From Byssochlamys sp. IMV 00236 (Eukaryota > Ascomycota > Eurotiomycetes > Eurotiales > Thermoascaceae), in NCBI GenBank assembly GCA_001931875.2, contig MSJH02000792.1:336734-400733 (forward strand): 64,000 nt of DNA. Direction: 5' to 3'. The stretch's first letter is position 1. Each line of letters opens with the position of its first letter. Shown piece by piece: positions 9,679 to 19,515 of this stretch. The position numbers and the translations under genes are program-made. The notes under the pieces are model-generated. The model did not search any database, was not told the origin of the DNA, and saw only the letters and a list, made by a program, of their open reading frames with translations.

Positions 9679-11682
9679 CTAACTCCACTGGGGCCATGTA
9701 CCATCACCCAGATCAAATAACTCCGATCCTATCAGATCAGGGTAGATGAAGCCAACATTGGATGCTAAAGGCGAGGCTTCTAGACCCGATAGCGCACTAT
9801 ACTCCTGTCCAGGATTATCTACAAAATCATGACATACAGAACCGGTCTCTGAACGCAGCTTCTTAAACTGTGATAAAACAATATTTCCCAGCAAGTGAGC
9901 GGCATGACATGGCAAGCCAATTGAGCGAAGCCAAATAATGAGCTTCAAAACAAGACGATCTAGGCTATCGATATCGACATTCTCAACAAGAAGCTGCGCA
10001 TCGTATTCGTGGACAAGACGGCACAACGTGAGTGCGGAAAATGTGACAACATGGTAAATATGGTCTGTGAGGTGGCGGGTACGGTCATCTGTTGTGTCGA
10101 TAGCCAGATTGATGATAGTGCTTGCGTGATCAATCATCCCTAAGATAACTGATGCATCCATTGAGGACCGATTATACCTGGCAGATTGGTAGTAGGCGAG
10201 AAGGTGTGCAAAGTGGAAGCCCATTTGGAGAAACTGAGAACGAGGCTCGTCTACAATCTTGTTAGTACTCAAAAACAAAGCATTCACCATAGACTTTGGA
10301 GAAATTCACCAAAGAGACTTGCCCATTCCTTTCTCCAGTTTTTCAAAGCGAGCTCAGCTTCCGGGAGGTCCACTAGATGGCTTTGTGGACAACACTTCTT
10401 ATATATGACCCAGTACAACTTAACTTCGGCCACCATTCTCGCTTCGTAGTTTGTGAGATTCCCATTTTCGAAAATGTATTGGCAGTGGTCAACATGCTGC
10501 TGATTGAGCATTGCTGGTCTGCGTGTACCAACACAGTATCTGTGGATTATAATGAGCATGCTTTATTCGAGAGGTGATAGAGGTGGGCCATACTGCAGAT
10601 GAACAACACATAGATGATTCCAGAGGCACCATGCATCAACATTGGCGTTTTTTATATCCGAGATTGGGCTTGTTTTGGATATTTCTATGAAACAAGGACT
10701 CGCCAATCCCTGTTGAATCGCGTAGCCGCTCAAGAGCCAGCTATCAATGCTCAGAGGCAGCTGCCCAATGGTCGTAGACCAAAGACTCAAGATCAACGCA
10801 GCTTGAAAATATTCGATGGACTGTGGGACTTCTAGAAGAGCTCTTGAAATCAGACTTTTGGCTTCGCGAAATAAATGTGGTGCTAATTCATCCGCAAGAG
10901 CTTGTGTGGTATGCCGCACGGCGATTAATAAGATGCTGCAAAGCAGCAGCGGCGACTTTCTCACTTGAGATAAAAGTACCTCTGCTGTTAAATTATCGGG
11001 GAATCTGACCCATCGACCGTAATGAACTTGAAATCTAGTCACGTAAGCAAATATAAAGCCATGTTAGGATCCACACTCACAGCTTCAACAAGGAATGGGC
11101 GGTTGACAAGGTGACCAGTCCAGTTGAAATCACATCAGATAAAGAATCTAGCTGTGAGTCCGATTGCTCTGGGGATGCAACTCCAGCGTCAGTAGCAGCA
11201 TCGCGAATTAGAATAACGGGTGCTGGATTAGGCTCAGATGGTGCCACCGGTTCTTCAGTTCGAGGCATAGTGGTGTAGGTCGAGGGACTTCCGCGGCCTT
11301 TGAACTGTGCGTCTAAACGATCTACCAAAGCCTCAACTGTCCTTTCAAGCCTCTCAAGTCTATGATAACTGTGTTAATCTATGCTCATTAGGTTCCAAAG
11401 AAGATTTAGGACATACCTTGCATCTGTGGATGAGTTCTTATTAGGATTTGAATTACTGTGCATAGTGTCACGCTCATTTTGGCTCTCAGATAGAGACCGA
11501 GACGAGCCATGCTCAAGAAACTCTTCTAGAGAGCAAGGAAGCGATAAAGTATGACAGCGTAGACAAGTATTTCCAGCTCCAACCCCGGCGTAACAACGCG
11601 TTTTGTTCCTGCGGCAGAGGCCACATGCTTTTGAAGCTCTTCCCGAGCGCAGAGGTGGCATTATAACAAGATCCTGATCCAA
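9679..11682 (-). CDS. Zn2Cys6 transcription factor, about 600 aa (regulator 1)
   Basis: Five exons keep one frame: 11682-11417, 11359-11081, 11034-10594, 10539-10295 and 10250-9679. The N-terminus has the six cysteines of a Zn2Cys6 DNA-binding cluster (Cys20, 23, 30, 40, 43, 50), with a long loop between the third and fourth. A short coiled coil follows (RLERLERTVEALVDRLD). The rest is a fungal transcription-factor middle-homology region, with HLQYCVGTRRPAML joined cleanly across intron 3. Intron 4 is only 44 nt with a weak GTCTAT donor; without it the frame breaks, so a frameshift is the alternative. It is a nuclear regulator and its neighbours are a permease, an arylsulfotransferase-like gene and a second regulator. 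A TCACGTG box lies 111 bp upstream. Confidence 0.8.
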
Positions 11683-12057
11683 TTTGTATTTGGCGGCCCA
11701 ATGACAACTTCATAACCGAATGTCTGCAGAGTGAATGGAAATGGTCATCTCATTGGCGATGGACCGTAGATAAGAAATGGCGCAATACTTGATCACGTGG
11801 TGCTCTGCGAACGAAGGTCAAGTATGGAAATTCGAGCACTTGGTATGGAAAATTACTGAGTTTTTCTACTATCGAGTACTATTTATCTCTCCGTGGTAAG
11901 CTAAAGCATTGAGTAGCAATGCATTTCTTCAATGATTTCGTCTAGCAACAAATCAACATGAACCATTCTTATTACGAGTCATGAAGAATTACGATAAGCA
12001 TTCACTCAAGTCTCAAGTTGATCTTTCGACTAGATTGTGAGTAGGTATCTATATCAA
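11683..12057. promoter_or_regulatory. Promoter of regulator 1
   Basis: About 375 bp between the regulator start and the end of the permease gene, both on the minus strand. TCACGTG is at 11793-11799. No ORF is supported. Confidence 0.4.
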
Positions 12058-13709
12058 CTATACGCCAGAGCGCGCTTCACAATATTCAGAAGATCTATTC
12101 TTCGCCTCCACACCAGCGTCTCCATCGTCGAACAAACGGTACAGCAATTTCCAGACCAGGATAACCACAGTGGCCGCAATAGCGCAAGAAGCAGCTACTG
12201 TCAAGCCGTACTTGTAACGAGGTGCATCTGTAGATATTATTCGAATGCTCTTTTTTTTACTCGGAATCGATCTTACCTTGCGTGCGAAATAGTTGATTTC
12301 CGGGGAAATTCGCCAGTTGGATACATATGACATACGCAGCCAAAGCAACTGGACGCTTGTAGTCTTGCATTTTGGAAGTAAGCCAGGCTGCGCTGATAGC
12401 CTGTGCACTTCCCATTCCCATTTGAGTCCAGACGACCCCACCTAAAGTGATCATCAGTATCTGATTTCCCTTTACTTTGTAAATAAACGAACCGTAGAGT
12501 ACCCATTTCTCGACATTTTCTGGCGCTAGTGCAAGCCAGAGAAGACCAATGGCTCCCCACAAGTATCCAACAGCGATATGAAACCCACGCTCTTGGAGCC
12601 TGTCACTGCTAAATGCAAGAGACACGGACCAGATCAATGCACATATGCTTCCCACGGAGTTAAGACCATTTGCCTGAAGGGAAGTAAATCCTAGGGACTT
12701 GATAATTGAAGGCGCATAGGTATTCATCGGCGATATCATGACCATAGATAGTAATGCGGCCACAAGATGGCCATACAATCTCCAATCACTAAACGTATCC
12801 AAGATATGTGACGGTAAGACCGGCTTTCCGTATCTGAGTGCTTTCGTCGGATCATTATAGATTACCCGAGTAACGAGTATAGAAGCCTCCCGAGGGGTGA
12901 AAAGTGAACACGATTTGCCGAATAGAGATTTTGGTCGAGCCGCATTGTGGGGGAAATACAAGTAGGCGAAGATGCCCAAGACACAAGTCAAGACTCCCTC
13001 TACAAGTGATCAGAAGTGGACTGCAGTGCATTCAGGGACTCCGCATACCAATGAGAAAAAGCCATTGCCATCCACCCAATCCGCCTCTTCCACCAAATGC
13101 GAGTAGGCCAATCGATAAGGGGCCACCTAGCGCCCCAGCAAAGCTATTTGCAGCCCAGAAAATAGCATACCGAAATGCAAGTTCTTGGTTTGTATAGAAT
13201 TTCGAAATATAAAGAGCAAAGCCCGGGATGTATCCCCCTTCGAGTGCTCCAATAAAGAAACGTGTTGCGCAGAGGCCTTTTGCATTCTTCATGAAAGCTT
13301 GTGACCATGTCACAGTACCCCAGAGAAACATGGTGATAGGGAGAAATCGTTCGGGTCCAATATATTTGCTTATCATGTTGAAAGGCAGTTCTGTGATGAT
13401 AAAACCAATAGTAAACAGCGTCTGTGCCAGGTTGACTTCTGTGTTTCCGACGTTGATGTCTCTCCGCAGGCTGTCAGTCAGGGCGTTGCCGATGTTTGAA
13501 CGGTCAAACTGTAGAAAGCAGAAGCAAAGCACGATGGGGGGCAGAATGAGAAAATCGACCTTCAATAAGGCCTTCCGAACCTCTTCTGGTTCAAAGTGAA
13601 GACCAGCATCATAGCCAGGAACTTCAACGGTTTCGTCCAGAGTGGTCTCATCCTTGAGTTTGTCAGCCCCATGTCGACTGAGAGAGCCTTTTTCGGCTGT
13701 AGTATCCAT
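12058..13709 (-). CDS. MFS permease, anion:cation symporter (DAL5/allantoate) type, 517 aa
   Basis: Three exons: 13709-13049, 12999-12277 and 12227-12058. The fold is a 12-helix major facilitator. FDRSNIGNALTD after the first helix, the IGALEGGYIPGFALYISKFY segment, the WQWLFLIEG join across intron 1 and the DAPRYKYG motif across intron 2 are marks of the anion:cation symporter group, which includes allantoate, nicotinate and other organic-anion permeases of the plasma membrane. Substrate cannot be told from sequence. It is divergent from the arylsulfotransferase-like gene over a 461-bp shared promoter, so the permease may import a substrate for that enzyme or a related compound. No damage seen. 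Confidence 0.85.
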
Positions 13710-14170
13710 GATAATGTCTCAAAAATTGGAAAACAGCTCAAAGATCTATCAATAGTGAGTTCTTCGGGGATCAAATGGCCGAAGTGGGATTTTGATTCTA
13801 GACGATGCCCTTGGGTGATAGTAATAGTTTTATACATTTTCGACAACACGACATTACAAGGCGACTCATTAACACATTTAATCAACATCTTAGGATATTG
13901 AAGATACCATGAAAGCCAATATGACGTGCTTATCAGACTTATCTATCTCCAAGCTCGATGAAAGCCTGATAAAGGGGGCCTCCGCTGTCAAGCCGCCGGT
14001 ATGCCGCGGTCCCGTAGGGATGCCGCCGGTTATCATTTATGAGCCGTATCACAGAATAAAAAATATAACATATGCTTATCTTCGCAATATTTTGAGTTAT
14101 TGGCTCAACCATTCCAGTATCAACGTGACTTTCTTCCCTGTTCATCAACAGCACCCCGTCCGCTCTGGCA
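13710..14170. promoter_or_regulatory. Divergent promoter between permease and arylsulfotransferase-like gene
   Basis: In this 461-bp bidirectional promoter, 13992-14030 holds a dense group of CCG/CGG triplets. GCCGCCGGT occurs twice as an exact direct repeat (13992-14000 and 14022-14030) with a CCGCGG palindrome (14004-14009) between them. CGG triplets are the usual half sites of Zn2Cys6 regulators, and two such regulator genes flank this pair. The surroundings are AT-rich, so the group stands out. Binding is inferred. Confidence 0.55.
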
Positions 14171-15337
14171 ATGGAACAAAACACCCTCAAAAGACGAGGT
14201 GTCGGCTTGACTGGTGTAGACAAGCAACGTTCATTTGGAGGCTTCACCCTCTTCTGTCCTTTGACTAGTGACACAGCTCATCTCATTGACATTGATGGGA
14301 AGGAGGTGCACTCTTGGAAGCTCCCAGGCAGAATCGGCCGCCACGCCAGAATTCTACCGAATGGAAATCTTGCCGTCAACACCCTTCGCCCACCTCCCAA
14401 ACAGACAACGGCGGATGGAGGGCCTTTTCCGTTCCCATTCTTCAATAAATATGGTGGAGGAGTGATGTCCGAGCTCGACTCGGAGGGAAATGTCGTTCGC
14501 CAATTCATTGATCCCTTAGGGCATCATGACCAATATCACTACGGCGATGGTCGAATTCTCTATACCTCCCTCGAAGCTCTATCCCCGGAAGATTCAGCCA
14601 AGGTCATCGGCGGAGTGCCAGGAAGTGAGATCGATGGGATCACTTACGCCGATACAATCAACGAAGTTGATGCAGATGGCAAACTCGTTTGGCAATGGAA
14701 AGTCTCCGAGCGATTGTCGAGGGACGAGTATCCCCTTCAAGCGCACTATACGCGCGAGCACTATCCTCTGATCAACTCTGTCCTGCCTTTGCGAGATGGA
14801 AAACACATTCTCGCCTCAATGCGATCAGTTTCAGCTGTCGTTATCATTGAAAGATCCACTGGGAACATTGTCTGGAAAGTTGGATCCGAAGTCCTGGCGC
14901 AGCAGCACAACGCTACAGAGATGGAGAACGGAAACATTCTCATCTTTGATAATGGTGCTTTTCGCAACGGTGAATCAATCACATATACTCGAGCAATTGA
15001 GGTTGATCGGGCGACCAAAAAGATCGTCTGGGAGTATCGCGATCGGTCACAGATGCTCTACTTTTTTACTCCATTCATGGGAAGTGCTCAGAGACTTGCT
15101 AATGGCAACACCCTTTTGTGTGAGAGTGCCTTCGGCCGTATCTTTGAAGTTACTGCGGATGGTTATATCTGCTGGGAGTATATCAACCCTCATTTTGCCC
15201 CTTACCCGGATGATGTGACCGCGAATATCTTCCCGGGAGATTCGAATGCCTTGTTTCGGGCATACCGGTATTCCTTGGAGGAGATTCCCTGGCTCAAGCA
15301 AAAGCTGGTCCGATCCAATGGGTCAAAGTTGATTTGA
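14171..15337 (+). CDS. Arylsulfotransferase-like (ASST family) beta-propeller protein, 388 aa
   Basis: The sequence is built of repeated beta-blade motifs (for example ARILPNGNLAV, QRLANGNTLLCE, LVWQWK, KIVWEYRDR) and carries QQHNATEMENGNILIFDNG, the mark of the ASST/arylsulfotran_2 family. Bacterial members transfer sulfate between phenolic compounds through a histidine intermediate; fungal members are poorly known. I see no signal peptide or membrane segment, so it may be cytosolic. Single exon; start chosen as the first ATG before the conserved region. It is divergent from the permease and followed on the same strand by a Zn2Cys6 regulator, suggesting a small cluster for uptake and modification of an aromatic or sulfated compound. 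The activity itself is unproven. Confidence 0.75.
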   Translation: MEQNTLKRRGVGLTGVDKQRSFGGFTLFCPLTSDTAHLIDIDGKEVHSWKLPGRIGRHARILPNGNLAVNTLRPPPKQTTADGGPFPFPFFNKYGGGVMSELDSEGNVVRQFIDPLGHHDQYHYGDGRILYTSLEALSPEDSAKVIGGVPGSEIDGITYADTINEVDADGKLVWQWKVSERLSRDEYPLQAHYTREHYPLINSVLPLRDGKHILASMRSVSAVVIIERSTGNIVWKVGSEVLAQQHNATEMENGNILIFDNGAFRNGESITYTRAIEVDRATKKIVWEYRDRSQMLYFFTPFMGSAQRLANGNTLLCESAFGRIFEVTADGYICWEYINPHFAPYPDDVTANIFPGDSNALFRAYRYSLEEIPWLKQKLVRSNGSKLI

Positions 15338-15838
15338 TCAATGTAAGACTGAAAGTCTGGAGAAAATGTTGGAAAACAGCTGTGACGGAGAATCGCTGAT
15401 AAACATTGCATGAAAATATAACAGTCCATTCCTCATATCCAGAGTCTCATAAAACTAGACTTCGACAGCCTTTACCAAATGAGCTTCATAGAGTTTCCAT
15501 GAATGTACAGTATCCACATCAAAGAAGCATAAGGCTAAGATTGCGATGATTCCAAACTGCATACATACCTAGTACGGAGTAGAAGTTGTCGGGGTCCGGT
15601 CGGGATCGGCGTTCCGTCTCGCCGTGATTCCAGTCTCTCAAGATTGGAATTGATTGCAGAGAGCTTCGAAGCACAGCCACCTTTGCTAAAATCTGCCGAA
15701 TAGTCAACTATTTTTCATCCTATTTTGTGATGTTCTGTATACCGTCCTTAAGCACTAGAGCCAGGAATTGATGATAATACCCGGTCGTTGTATTAACAGC
15801 ACATCTCGATTTCAGCCTGATAGTACACCGTCAAGGCA
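15338..15838. promoter_or_regulatory. Intergenic, promoter of regulator 2
   Basis: About 500 bp with no supported ORF. A short CG-rich patch with CGGGGTCCGGTCGGG is at about 15590-15605. It may hold regulator sites, but I see no clear repeat. Confidence 0.35.
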
Positions 15839-17372
15839 ATGAGCGGCACGCGAAGGACTCACGTCAAGTCTCGCAATGGATGTGCGCAATGTAAAAAGCG
15901 AAGGATAAAGGTATGGAATTATTCCCGGGTGTTCCTTCGTTCACTATTAATCATTTTAGAGGCATTGCTTGTCTATGTTTAACAAGGCTGATGTATCTGC
16001 CTAGTGTGATGAAAGACCCCCATGCTGTGGTAATTGTAGCAGACGAGGGATTGAATGCGATTATGGAAATGTATTCAAAACTCATTTCTCAATTTCGGAA
16101 ACAATACCGGCTTCTTCCAAGAGCGGGCGTCTAAAGATATCTTTCGAGATTGATAAGCTATCTTACCAAACACAGCAATCCACAAAAGAACAAGCGCTTA
16201 CAGAAGCACGAACATCTCCCAACATGCACCAGATGCCTTCTATGAATGGATTGGATCGACCCTTTGGATCTGGCATCGAGCTAGTGTTCCCTGGATTAGC
16301 TCAACAAGATCAAGCACTTTTCCATCATTATATGACGGTCACTACACTGAGTATCACGACAGATCTCAAGAGGCTTGATCGGTGGCGAAGCTTCATCCCA
16401 TCTGCTGCAAAAGAAGCAAAATACACATTGCATTCTTTACTGGGCTTCTCGGCTCTTCACCTTGCCCATATCAAACGACAAAGGCGACGTGAATATCTCG
16501 CAGTCGCTACATCCCATCAATGCCAAGCACTTGCAACATTCCGCTCCGAGGTTGAAACCATTACCCAGGAAAACGCTACGCCGGTTCTTGTGTTTTCATG
16601 TTTCCTGATACTCTACGAGTTGGGTTTAATGCACCCGAATCATCAAATCTGCGACGTTCAAGATCCCATCACCAGATTCGTCCAGTCTGTTATGTTGATC
16701 CATAACGCTGTAAATTCTTTGCGACAGGTACCCTGGTTGAAAGTCGGACCCGTCATGCACCTTTTGTTACGGTCTACTAGAGAGAATACACCTAGAGTTC
16801 CTCCGGAAGTATATCAAGCACTTGGCCAACTTGATATCCTTAACGAGACTACTACGGCGGACGAACATGAACGCCAGACCTACACTGATGCAATCCAGCA
16901 CTTGAGGGACTGTTTCGAGGTTGTTAGTGTCTCTCCGGGAGAGTGGCTTCCTTCTCTGCGTTGGGCGAATCTGGTCTCGTCACAATACGTCGAAACGATT
17001 CGAGAAAAGCGACCGATGGCGCTTGTAATATTAGTACATTTCTGCCTATTGGTCCACCATTCGCCTGAACGATGGTGGATGAGAGGATGGAATGAAACTA
17101 TTGTGAATGAAACAATGCAACTGCTGGACGAGCCGTGGAGACCGCATTTGCTCTGGGCAGTAGAGTCCATGAGTGATAAACCACTGTTGGAAAGCAGCGG
17201 CAAGGGGATCCCAAGTCACGAAAATATCTCCCCTACGGAACCAATGTTGAAACGAGCAGCGTCATTTATGCCAGGAGATGCACCAAGCATGCTTCCTCTG
17301 CGGTCAATACAAGACGCCCCTCTAGCTTTATTTCCGCGTACATACAGCCCTCAGTCCGTTCCTTACGTATGA
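15839..17372 (+). CDS. Zn2Cys6 transcription factor of Upc2 type, 479 aa (regulator 2)
   Basis: Two exons, 15839-15910 and 16005-17372, with a 94-bp intron (GTATGG...CCTAG) that splits the zinc cluster right after KKRRIK. The join gives Cys15, Cys18, Cys25, Cys32, Cys35 and Cys42, a complete Zn2Cys6 cluster with the CDExxP spacing. The following region (LFHHYMTVTTLSITTDLKRL...LGFSALHLAHI) matches the regulatory domain of fungal sterol-uptake/Upc2-like and related regulators. The role here is not known; it sits beside the arylsulfotransferase-like gene on the same strand and is a candidate local regulator of the cluster. Starting from a later Met would lose the DNA-binding domain, so the upstream exon is needed. 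Confidence 0.85.
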
Positions 17373-17462
17373 GACATTGAAAGAATATGACATATGGACA
17401 GTAAATCAACTGTCTGACTGACATATGCCTCCTTTGGTGACCGACCAACCTGCCAAATATGT

Positions 17463-17984
17463 CTATCTGACCAAATACGCCGGCACACTGATTCCCAACC
17501 CCGAAAGGATCACAGGTCTATTGACCTTCTCGAAAGCCATCACAAGCGCATCAATCTCATCCAACAAGAAATAGATGCGCTTAAATGCAACCAACGAATT
17601 CGCCAAAGCCTCCATCTCCCTTCTCATATGGTCTTTTTTCTGTCGAGTGGATAACAACCAGGAGTCGGGCATCTGCAGAAAGATCTGCTTTAACTGCGCA
17701 ACTCGCAGAACGCAGTGATCAAGCGTACTGATCAACCGCTGCATACCGGCTGGGTCAAGGCCGTACAGGCGACTAGAACGTTCAATGTACCCAAAGCTAT
17801 GGATGATCATATGCGCGATGTCATAGATGCGTTCGAAGAGGGGAGGATGGCCATAGAATTTCGAGTATAGGTCACAGACGCGCCGGAGATGCATCGCGTC
17901 TTTGAGAAGGCGATCAACTTTCGGTGACAGAGGGACGGGTTTATGATTCATAGCGGTGAACTTTTGAATCCACATCACGGTCAA
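17463..17984 (-). CDS. Hypothetical helical protein, 173 aa
   Basis: Not recognised. The protein is nearly all helical, with regular Leu/Ile/Met spacing and no membrane segment or signal peptide. It has VDRLLKDAMHLRRVCDLYSK near residue 23 and a basic turn (STRQKKDHMRREME) near 112. A second Met at residue 12 is an equally good start. The gene converges on regulator 2 with only 90 bp between stop codons. It is uninterrupted and long for chance given the local base composition, but no domain supports it. Confidence 0.45.
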   Translation of the reverse strand: MTVMWIQKFTAMNHKPVPLSPKVDRLLKDAMHLRRVCDLYSKFYGHPPLFERIYDIAHMIIHSFGYIERSSRLYGLDPAGMQRLISTLDHCVLRVAQLKQIFLQMPDSWLLSTRQKKDHMRREMEALANSLVAFKRIYFLLDEIDALVMAFEKVNRPVILSGLGISVPAYLVR

Positions 17985-18462
17985 GTGTTAAAATAAGAAG
18001 TTGCTGTTGTCTAAACTCCGTGGGATTTCGGAAACAGTGCTCTTACTATGAGAAGGCATATATACATGGAACAGGCCAGGATAATAGAAGAGAAATACTG
18101 TCGAATTTATGATACGTCAGTTAATCTCCTCCATCCTTTGTTCAGAAACAAAAAACGGGCTTTACCTCCATTTCCCTCCTACTCGGCCACATCCTACCGA
18201 CCGACAATGTGACCTGGCTATTCAAGAAGCCCAGGCAAAGTTGATCCACCACAAAGTGATAGTCTAGGAATCCAGCCATTGAAAAGACAATACCCTACGT
18301 CAATACAGAAATTAGACAACTATTCAATATACATGTAAATACAATCACAGACAATATGCCAGACAACACTGACCGGAAAGACTAAGTATATAACACCATG
18401 AAAAAAATATTTTTTCTTTAATGAATGAACGAATAATCACGAAGATACACCTTCACCCCATT
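17985..18462. other. Intergenic stretch
   Basis: No supported gene. Both neighbours are on the minus strand, so the right half is the 3' flank of the membrane protein gene and the left half the promoter of the hypothetical gene. The 18340-18430 part is AT-rich with a run of T's. Confidence 0.4.
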
Positions 18463-19515
18463 TTATTGCATCCTATGACTCCCTCTATGCTCATCGCCCA
18501 GCGACGATACCAGAGAATCCTCATCTCCATTACCATGTCGCCTCGCAGTCGGGCTATCTATATCCGAAACGGGCGATATTATACTTGTCCCATCAGACGG
18601 GTCTCTAAAAGGTGATTGAGCGCCCTCGTCTCTCGAATCTCTCACTCCTCGCGTATCTTCGCTACCTTCCCACCCGTGAAGCGCAGCTAGATTTTCGATC
18701 GTCAGGATTGAATGACGCTCATCATTATACATCTGGCTTCGCTCGCGTGCAGATATAGTCGAATATCGAGGCGGCGGCGGCGGAGGAGGAGGAGGAGAAG
18801 GAACATTTGATGGTGGGAGTGGAGAATGCATGAGCGTTACCTCTGACGCTGTTGTGCTCTGAATAATAGGAGTAGAGATGTTGTGATGCTGGTAAGTCGG
18901 TGGAACAGATTCTCTGAACGCAGCATGAGACCACCCTACATCCATCTGTCCTCTATCTCCGTTATTTCCCGGTAGAAAAACCGGTCCTGCTTCGCGGCTC
19001 ATTTCAGGACCAGGGGCAGCTCGGTTGTTCTTATTGGCTTTCGAGTTCCTCCTCCGCCGCCAGAGGAGAAAGGCAACGATTGCAATGATTATAGCAACGG
19101 ATCCAACAACGACTGGTACAACGATAGCGATTGTTGTTTTCGTATTGGGATGTGGACTACTATCGCTAGGAGCCGTTTCAGATGGACTCGTCTCAGTCGT
19201 ATACACAGGCGCAATGGTCGATGTAATTGTAGCAGCAGTAGGCGTCTCTAGTCCCACTGTGTTTGGTGAAGAGGTCACAGATGGTGGATCTGTCAAGGTG
19301 CCGACGAAGCTATAACTAGCGGTTTGTGGCAAGGAGGACAGTGAATTCAGCGATGCTGTGGGTGTGGTTACTGTAAAGTCCGGACCGAGTGATGTAGTAG
19401 AGCCAAGTGTTGGACTCCTGAAGCATGGGACTTTTTGAAATCCATCGCAGTTTGGTGCTTGCTCGGTGGTGCTGTCGGTTTCTCCGAAAGCTGGTGAACG
19501 GCCCTCGGAATCCAT
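18463..19515 (-). CDS. Single-pass membrane protein with Ser/Thr-rich ectodomain and Pro-rich tail, 350 aa
   Basis: Residues 1-125 are rich in Ser, Thr and Pro and likely O-glycosylated. One strong membrane segment spans about 128-152, followed at once by RRRRNSK, which places the C-terminus in the cytoplasm. The tail has a run of nine or more prolines near 243-252, a possible SH3 or profilin target, and acidic/Ser-rich ends. This plan (Ser/Thr ectodomain, one helix, basic stop-transfer, proline tract) recalls fungal cell-wall sensor-like proteins such as Mid2/WSC, but no WSC cysteine domain is present and the N-terminus does not look like a signal peptide. A missing 5' exon would explain that. 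Confidence 0.6.
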   Translation of the reverse strand: MDSEGRSPAFGETDSTTEQAPNCDGFQKVPCFRSPTLGSTTSLGPDFTVTTPTASLNSLSSLPQTASYSFVGTLTDPPSVTSSPNTVGLETPTAATITSTIAPVYTTETSPSETAPSDSSPHPNTKTTIAIVVPVVVGSVAIIIAIVAFLLWRRRRNSKANKNNRAAPGPEMSREAGPVFLPGNNGDRGQMDVGWSHAAFRESVPPTYQHHNISTPIIQSTTASEVTLMHSPLPPSNVPSPPPPPPPPPRYSTISARERSQMYNDERHSILTIENLAALHGWEGSEDTRGVRDSRDEGAQSPFRDPSDGTSIISPVSDIDSPTARRHGNGDEDSLVSSLGDEHRGSHRMQ

